From Pseudeuparius sepicola (Eukaryota > Arthropoda > Insecta > Coleoptera > Anthribidae): 64,000 nucleotides of DNA. The position numbers and the translations under genes are program-made. Every line of letters begins with the position of its first letter. Position 1 is the first letter of the stretch. Of this stretch, positions 58,610 to 64,000 are shown piece after piece. The stretch spans positions 3,224,001 through 3,288,000 of the forward strand of contig OY987307.1 in assembly GCA_963920635.1 (NCBI GenBank), in the 5' to 3' direction. The notes below the pieces were generated by a model. The model was not told the DNA's origin, did not search any database, and saw nothing but the letters and a program-made list of their open reading frames with translations.

Positions 58610-59285
58610 AAATATCAAGATGTGGTTTGCCGCATTCAACTTTCCTCGAAAATTGACTCCATGACACCTTAGCTACTTTTTGTCTAACTCGTAGAAACCC
58701 ATTAAAACCAACTAATTTATGCACCACCCTGTACACTACTCTTCAGGGTTATGTACAAAACATTCTACACTCTTAATATTTTTGCTTTTGCATTTAGAAA
58801 AAGTTGTAAATATAATGAATGTAGAAAATTTTCTTGCGATTTCAGATATGTATTCAGAAAAACAATAATTGTACTGTGCATTTCGGAGATATTTCACAGA
58901 TACACAGGGTGTTTCCTAAACTTTCTGACAAAATAAAGGGGCTAATGTTAAGACAAAAATGTGGTTTAAAAGTTTTTCGAAACACAGATTGTCAAAAGAA
59001 CTTTTTTTTACGTAGTGGTACAGAAATAATAATTATTTGGAAAACAAATGTGGTTGCCATGGAAATGTCTAACAAATCTCACTAGAATATCGTTTGTCAT
59101 TCATTAATAAAAATAAAAAAAATACAAACAAGTCTTTTAAAACCCTGCATTTCAAAAACAAAGCAATATTGAATACATAGCAAGATTAGCTTTTGAAATA
59201 CATAAGTCACTTTACAATCATTTATTACCGTTTTCGAGATATTATTTTTATGTTTTTTTTCTATAGGCGATAATACACCGCGGTC
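58610..59285. other. No gene seen
   Basis: The stretch holds two CAGGGTG-type motifs (complement near 58727; ACACAGGGTGTTTCC near 58903). Short frames have no recognised match. Confidence 0.45.
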
Positions 59286-59500
59286 GTGTGATCTTAGCAA
59301 CCATGGTTCGTTGACTTTGCTTACTGCTACTTATATTTACCCACAAAAATCGCAAAAATCTAGTGTTGTAAATAGTGGCATGTCTTTTGTATTTTGAATT
59401 AAAATGACCGTTGTCACTTTTGGCATCTATCTGCTGCGATTTTGACGGGTCAATATAAATAACAGAGAAAGCAACGTCAAAAAGCAATGGTTGCTAGGAT
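59286..59500. repeat. 215-bp inverted repeat
   Basis: GATCTTAGCAACCATGGTTC and GTTGACTTTGCTTAC pair with AGAAAGCAACGTCAAAAAGC and AATGGTTGCTAGGATC. It lies directly against the next element. Confidence 0.55.
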
Positions 59501-60144
59501 CAGAGGTGGGCAGATCTATTTAAAAAGATCTTAAAGATCTAAGATCGCGATCTTGATCTTAGATCTAAATCTTTTTTGTTTCACTAAAGAATGTTCTTTT
59601 TTAAAAAAATCATTTCAAAAAGATCTGATCTTTGATCTTAATTTGACGATATTAGATCATTTTAAAGATCTAAGATCGTTTAAAAGATCTAAGATCGTTT
59701 TGGAGATCTAAGATCGGTTTAAAGATCTAAGATCTTTAAAAGGATCTAAGATTGTTATAACGATCTAAGATCTTTTCCTCATTTGTTTTCGTTCATTATT
59801 GAAACGTTTCTGTGATTTCTTTTTATATAAAATAATGTTTTATTTTTGAAGAATAAATAGCGCTCTAAATTGTTGTAGGAATAAGAGTTTTTGTTTTTAT
59901 ATCTACATATTTGTAAAATATGTTCTCGTTTTGACCTCAATTGTTGTAAGTAGTTCGTTTTTGAAACGTTTCTGTAATTTTTTTTTTTATACAAAATAAT
60001 TTAGGTAGAAAGGTAGGTATATATTTTTTAGAAGAATGAATAGTTTTGTACGAACAAGGATTTTTCTTTTCATACATATAATCTACAATTATTTCTAAAA
60101 TATATGTATTATGAATTCAGTTACTTACGTTACCAACGAGCGTT

Positions 60145-60415
60145 CATTTAAGAGGGGGCGAAAATTTAGTACAAACATCTCTGTCTTCATTTTAATCATA
60201 AGATCTTAAAAGCATATGCACTGGGATTATTATTTTTCCCAAGGTTTTCATAACCTATAAAAGAAAACAATGCTTGTAAGATCTTATGATTAAAATGAAG
60301 ACAGAGATGTATGTATTAAATTTTTGCCAGGTAAAATGTTATTAGATTTTATGCTATCAACTTAAAAAATACCAAATCTAACGTCACTTTCGCTGTCGGC
60401 AACCCCCTCTTAAAG
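60145..60415. repeat. Hairpin-forming insert, 36-bp inner arms
   Basis: ACATCTCTGTCTTCATTTTA and ATCATAAGATCTTA are inverted at 60276-60310, around a loop of about 65 nt. Outer flanks AAGAGGGGG and CCCCCTCTT also pair. Confidence 0.6.
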
Positions 60416-60886
60416 CAGTTTACCTCAGGAGATCTCTAGGTCTCAGCTAAAGTGAAAATTGTCAGAATTCGGGAAAAATGACAAATAATATAAACAGACT
60501 GACGTACATTTTACCTGCAACTACAAGAACTTATTTTGAGGTCAAATTTAAATTATTATGTTAATTTGTATTTTATTTTCAATTATCTATTTCTCAAAAT
60601 TCTGAATTTTATAACTTGAGTTATACAATTATAAATTGCATAAATAATCGGTGAACACGTTTTTACAGGAAAAGTTTAATTCTCCATAGGTATATCAACT
60701 GCTTGATTACGCAACTAGTTCAGTTGAGTAGTAACTTTACGTAACTAGTTACGTAAAATTTTACTTCACACAACTAGTTACATAAAATTGGACGTATCAT
60801 CACTTGCTCTGGTTTTGAAAGATGTCACTTTATGCTATGTCAAAATTAGGAAAAGTATTTATAGACATCTATATCTATTAACTATA

Positions 60887-61379
60887 CAGTGACCGGCAGA
60901 AAGTTGGACACAAAAATTTAATATTTTTAAACTCTGATTTCGATTGATTTAAATTTCTAGCTGCTAATCGAACAAAATTAAAGTTTAGTAGCAAATTCTT
61001 ATGTTATCCGATGATAAGTTGTGCTTGCGGTATTTTGTTTTTTTTTTGTAATACACAGGGTGGCCGAAAAAAATACCAAAAAAGTGAAATTTCTTTTTTT
61101 TTTTACTAGGTGGCTGTGAATTTAAATCTGACATCTACCTTTGATTCCAAACAGCTTTTGTAAGTAACTTTTTACCGTATTTTAAAAAATAGAGGTACTT
61201 TACTCTTGAGTTATTTTGACATTTTTGAATCTACCTCGTATCCAAAAAGAGATATTTAAATTTTGATATGTGCGTTTTGAGTTTGAAATGATGCACCAAC
61301 TTTTATAAAGAATAAAATTTTCTGAGAAATTAATAATAAAAAAGTTTTCCATTTGTGTCCAACTTTCTGCCGGTCACTG
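60887..61379. mobile_element. 493-bp mariner-type MITE
   Basis: Tips CAGTGACCGGCAGAAAGTTG are inverted at both ends and bordered by TA (60885-60886, 61380-61381). The tip and target site fit mariner elements. Non-coding; inserted in the AGATC element, so younger than it. Confidence 0.85.
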
Positions 61380-61887
61380 TATAATATCATGAATTTTTAG
61401 ATGTAATATTTTAAAAGATCTCTGATCATTTATGGATCTTAGATCGTTTAGGAGATCTTAGATCGTTTAGAAGATCTTAGATCTTTTAGAAGATCTTGGA
61501 TCGTTTAGAAGATCTTAGATCGTTTAGAAGATCTTAGATCGTTTAGAAAATCTTAGATCGTTTAGATCTTAAATCATTCAAAAGATCTTAGATCTATTGA
61601 TCTTTTTTAAACAGATCATTTTTAGACTATCTTTGATTTAAGATCGTTTTTGCATGAAAAGATCTATTTTTAAACGAACCTACATCTTTTTTTGAAAAAC
61701 TATCTGATCTATGATCTAGATCTTTTTTGGCGCGATCTTTCCCATCTCTGGCTGAGCACTGTGTATTTAGTGCCTGGAGAAAAAAGAACACAAAGACAAT
61801 AATATCTCGAAAATGGTAAGAGACCTAAAAAATTACGGAATGAACGAGAATCGAAAGATCCAGTTTTTTGCACCGGCATATACTCAC

Positions 61888-62090
61888 TTGCCCTGGTAGA
61901 TGTACTCCTGGTACATGACCAGGAAATAGGGCAGAACTGCGACAGCCAGCAGCGCGTCGTCCCTGACCTCCCTCAGAAAGGTCGCCGTCCAGCACAACAT
62001 GCCAAACGACCACACGTCGGAGCTCGCCATGAAAACGCCCGAGTCCGAAGTGTCGGGAGGGACATACACCGAGTCGAATCGTGCCATGTC
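61888..62090 (-). CDS. Kinase-like gene, penultimate exon
   Basis: A GC-rich 203-nt exon on the minus strand lies between an acceptor (TTCGTTCTTTTGAAG) and a consensus donor GTGAGT. It encodes DMARFDSVYVPPDTSDSG, then VFMASSDVWSFGMLCW and on to MYQEYIYQG. SDVWSFGMLCW is kinase subdomain IX with its conserved Asp and Gly; the preceding APE motif of subdomain VIII appears as PPD, and the region that normally reads PY.G is replaced by a hydrophobic run. The exon ends two bases into a Lys codon that the exons at 42258-42387 and 34430-34559 complete; the joined length from SDVW to RPPF is close to that of tyrosine-kinase C-lobes. The degenerate motifs suggest a receptor-type pseudokinase or a divergent kinase. 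Upstream exons must lie beyond the window or were not recognised. Confidence 0.7.
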
Positions 62091-62199
62091 CTTCAAAAGA
62101 ACGAAGACGAGGTCATCATTAAAAAATAGAAGGCGATTATAGTTATACAAGGCGAGTTAGTTTTTTGTACCGGGAACTTTTAACTTGGGATGTACCGGA

Positions 62200-62345
62200 T
62201 ATTTTTTTAATAAACTTGTTAAACTATACCCTGTGTCTCCGTTACATCCTTAGACTCACACTAAAATAAAAACTTGTAGACCACCCTGTATAATACCGCT
62301 CGCCAATTAACATCTAACAGGGTAGGATCACTACACAAACATGTC
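62200..62345. repeat. Three-copy interspersed repeat, copy C
   Basis: It carries CCTTAGACTCACACTAAAAT, then CACCCTGTATAATACCGCTC and GCCAATTAACATCTAACA, in the order seen at 15600-15740 and 21430-21560. Confidence 0.6.
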
Positions 62346-62359
62346 ACAGCTGAGCTATA

Positions 62360-63143
62360 CAAGCAAAGGCAAGGTAAAAATCTTGTAATGCCCACTGAGG
62401 TTAGATGGAATACTACGAATGATTCACTTAAATAACAGAGCGTAACTTGTAGAGTTATACCAACACAACAAAGAGATCATTGATGCTGACATCATAAAAA
62501 TAGTGAATGATTCGCAAGCAACAACTAACGCTGTCGATTTATTATCTCGAACTTCACCAATCGCAATAGCCCTTGACCAAATGCAGAATGCGGCAACGAC
62601 AATAGCAATTGCAATAGAGGTATGGAATAAGTTGGAAAATGATTTAAAAGATCAACCATTATCTGTTAAAAAAACATTTTCATAGGCGTAGGAGCATGGC
62701 TTTAAGTGGTGTTCACATCTTAGCTAATATGTTAGATCATAGATTTATTGGGGGATGCTTAAATAACGTACAAAAACAAGATGCATTTACATCTTTTTAA
62801 TGAAATAAATGCAGCTTTTGTGCCATTTATAAAGGCTTTAACTATGACATCAGATTCATTTCCAAAATATATGTTTGGGGAGCATTGCAGAAAAGTTTCT
62901 CCTTGGATATGGTGGAAGTCATTAACGATTAGCGAGAATGAGTGGCCCTTAGAAAAACAAAAAATTTTGAGACTTTGTGAGCAGCTGCTGACTGCAAATT
63001 CTGCAACAGCTGGCCTGGAAATGTACTTTTCTTCTTTTGGATTAATTCAATCAAAAGTAAGAAATGGGCTAGGCAACGAAAAGGCAGTAAAACTTGTGTT
63101 TCTATTCAAATTAATCAGCCAGTCGGAAGTGATAAAAAGATAA
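62360..63143 (+). pseudogene. hAT transposase C-terminal relic
   Basis: Pieces in several frames: VMPTEVRWNTTNDSLK, then IIDADIIKIVNDSQATTNAV with DLLSRTSPIAIALDQMQNA, HILANMLDHRFIGGCLNN, and the dimerisation region WIWWKSLTISENEWPL, ANSATAGLEMYFSSFGLIQS and KVRNGLGNEKAVKLVFLF. The order is that of hAT proteins; LEMYFSSFG stands where ER.FS.FG is usual, keeping the Glu. Frame changes near 62435 and 62690 and the missing N-terminal half show that it is inactive. It belongs to a different hAT group from the one at 39240. Confidence 0.75.
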
Positions 63144-63278
63144 CTAATATATTTTTGATTAAAAAAACAGTTTTAACTTTAAAAAACCCCACACATTTAG
63201 AAAATTTTAAGTAAAAAAATAAATATCAAAAATTTGATATATATATCGATATATACCGGATATTTTGATATTTATATA

Positions 63279-64000
63279 TGTTACGGGTAAAGTGTTTACT
63301 TGGCTAGTTTATAGACTAGCTAGATAGTATACAAACTATCCAAATGTCTCTATTTTGATGGAATATCATCTTTTTACTAAAATAGCTACGAATATTGGTT
63401 GGTTTGTATACTATCCAGCTAGTTTACAAACTATACAAGATTTGTTGCCAAAGTACAAACCACAAGAAAATTACACAAATTAACTGATTTTTTGGCGAGT
63501 TTTACAAACTATCCACAGTAGTTGCTGGTAATAGATAAGCAACTCGTTGGTTAGAATGTAAACTAAACAACTCCCTTTGGTTAATTTATTAGAAAACCGA
63601 GGTTATGTTTATAGCAAGTGTGTGTTCTTATTGCTTACTGTCGCGTCTTGTGAAATTTATTCAAGAATAAGTAGCTGGTTATAAATGAATCAACAGCAAC
63701 AATTTGAAAACCTACTTTTGGAAGTTTTATAGCAAAAGCAGCAAAATTCAAAATTTATGAATGACAGTGATTATAGTGAACTTTTGCAACATATAAAGAG
63801 AATACGCGAAACTGGACCTAACACCAGTAAGAAGGATGATTATTATGTGGTAAATACTTATGATTTACAAATAATCCAATCATCTTGTGTAATCTTACAT
63901 AAAAGATCTGGAAAGATTATTTGAAACTAGGCATGGAGCTCGCAACAACAAAGTTATTAAATGAGAGGTATTTCAACTTAACAAAGGAAATGGTGAAATT
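63279..64000 (+). pseudogene. Ginger/KRBA2-like integrase element, 5' part, runs off window
   Basis: An element seems to start near 63279 (TGTTACGGGTAAAGTG), followed by inverted copies of GATAGTATACAAACTATCC-type motifs to about 63450. From 63685 a frame reads MNQQQQFENLLLEVL, a TAG at codon 16, then MNDSDYSELLQHIKRIRETG, KKDDYYVVNTYDLQIIQSS, and in broken frames RHGARNNKVIK and ERYFNLTKEMVK. The Y..LL..IK ... DYY..N.YD ... GHG.R...I pattern is that of the N-terminal part of KRBA2/Ginger-type integrases. A gene symbol is not justified; the catalytic core would lie beyond the window edge. Confidence 0.5.

Larger units (their letters stand above)
59501..61750. mobile_element. hAT-like element with AGATCTTAGATCG arrays
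   Basis: Tips CAGAGGTGGG and the complement of CAGAGATGGG, typical of hAT ends, enclose 2250 bp. Some 250 bp inside each end consist of a degenerate 15-19-bp repeat built on GTTTAGAAGATCTTAGATC, dense with AGATCT and GATCG. No transposase is present and the adjoining 8 bp on the two sides (GCTAGGAT, GCTGAGCA) agree only partly. Also inside are a 150-bp partial tandem duplication (59785-60060) and two nested elements. Confidence 0.65.

Noticed and set aside
53466..58736. Regular repeats suggesting a CRISPR array or a repeat-protein gene
   Set aside because: The 237-bp units adjoin without spacers, the genome is eukaryotic, and stops recur in every unit. It is a satellite.
58413..58736. 107-codon minus-strand frame
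   Set aside because: Most of it is the last satellite unit read backwards; no domain is recognisable.
1..64000. tRNA, rRNA or other structural RNA genes
   Set aside because: No cloverleaf with the conserved T-loop and no rRNA core sequence was noticed while reading; a covariance-model scan would be decisive.

Overview
The window reads as nuclear DNA of an insect: AT-rich, with spliced introns, almost no unique coding sequence, and a dense nest of DNA transposons plus non-LTR (LINE) fragments. A beetle is plausible from the mix of families, but the species cannot be fixed from sequence alone. No prokaryotic gene, operon, CRISPR array, tRNA or rRNA was recognised. All calls come from reading the sequence; no database search was run. 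HOST GENES. The only convincing cellular gene is a protein-kinase-like gene on the minus strand. Its penultimate exon (61888-62090, kinase C-lobe with SDVWSFGM) and its last exon (ending NPKDRPPFSYI plus about a dozen residues) have matching splice phases. The last exon is present twice, at 42258-42387 and 34430-34559, because a segment of about 2 kb was duplicated. Most of 42-62 kb would then be one very large intron filled with repeats. A weaker candidate is a minus-strand proline-rich terminal exon at 3672-3781, with a possible 42-nt exon at 17854-17895. LAYOUT. 1-9.6 kb: foldback elements, a tandem array of palindromic units (3.9-5.7 kb) and a TA-flanked element with TATCGACA repeats (7.7-9.6 kb). 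10.2-14.9 kb: a LINE whose reverse transcriptase half is mirrored as a 963-bp inverted repeat, with a mariner-type foldback in its tail. 15.6-21.6 kb: LINE scraps and foldbacks. 21.7-26.6 kb: a broken pogo element interrupted by a ZMYM1-like hAT with an exact 8-bp target duplication. 27.2-29.4 kb: a foldback with a mariner transposase remnant. 29.3-35.4 kb: duplication copy 1, holding a hAT MITE invaded by a degraded piggyBac, itself invaded by an apparently intact piggyBac. 35.5-41.3 kb: a palindromic MITE, a PIF/Harbinger element with two interlocked antisense genes, and a BED-type hAT. 41.3-43.3 kb: duplication copy 2, which keeps the piggyBac-free site. 44.8-50.1 kb: Harbinger, LINE and pogo relics with TTAA and foldback MITEs. 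53.6-58.6 kb: a satellite of exactly 21 copies of 237 bp. 59.5-61.8 kb: a hAT-like element with AGATC arrays. 62.4-64 kb: a hAT relic and the start of a Ginger/KRBA2-like integrase element. HOW IT FITS TOGETHER. The nesting gives a relative history: the 2-kb duplication, the piggyBac insertions (or their precise loss from copy 2) and the hAT insertion into Harbinger can be ordered. The inner piggyBac is the only element here with a full reading frame, matched TTAA sites and all catalytic residues, so it is the best candidate for recent activity.
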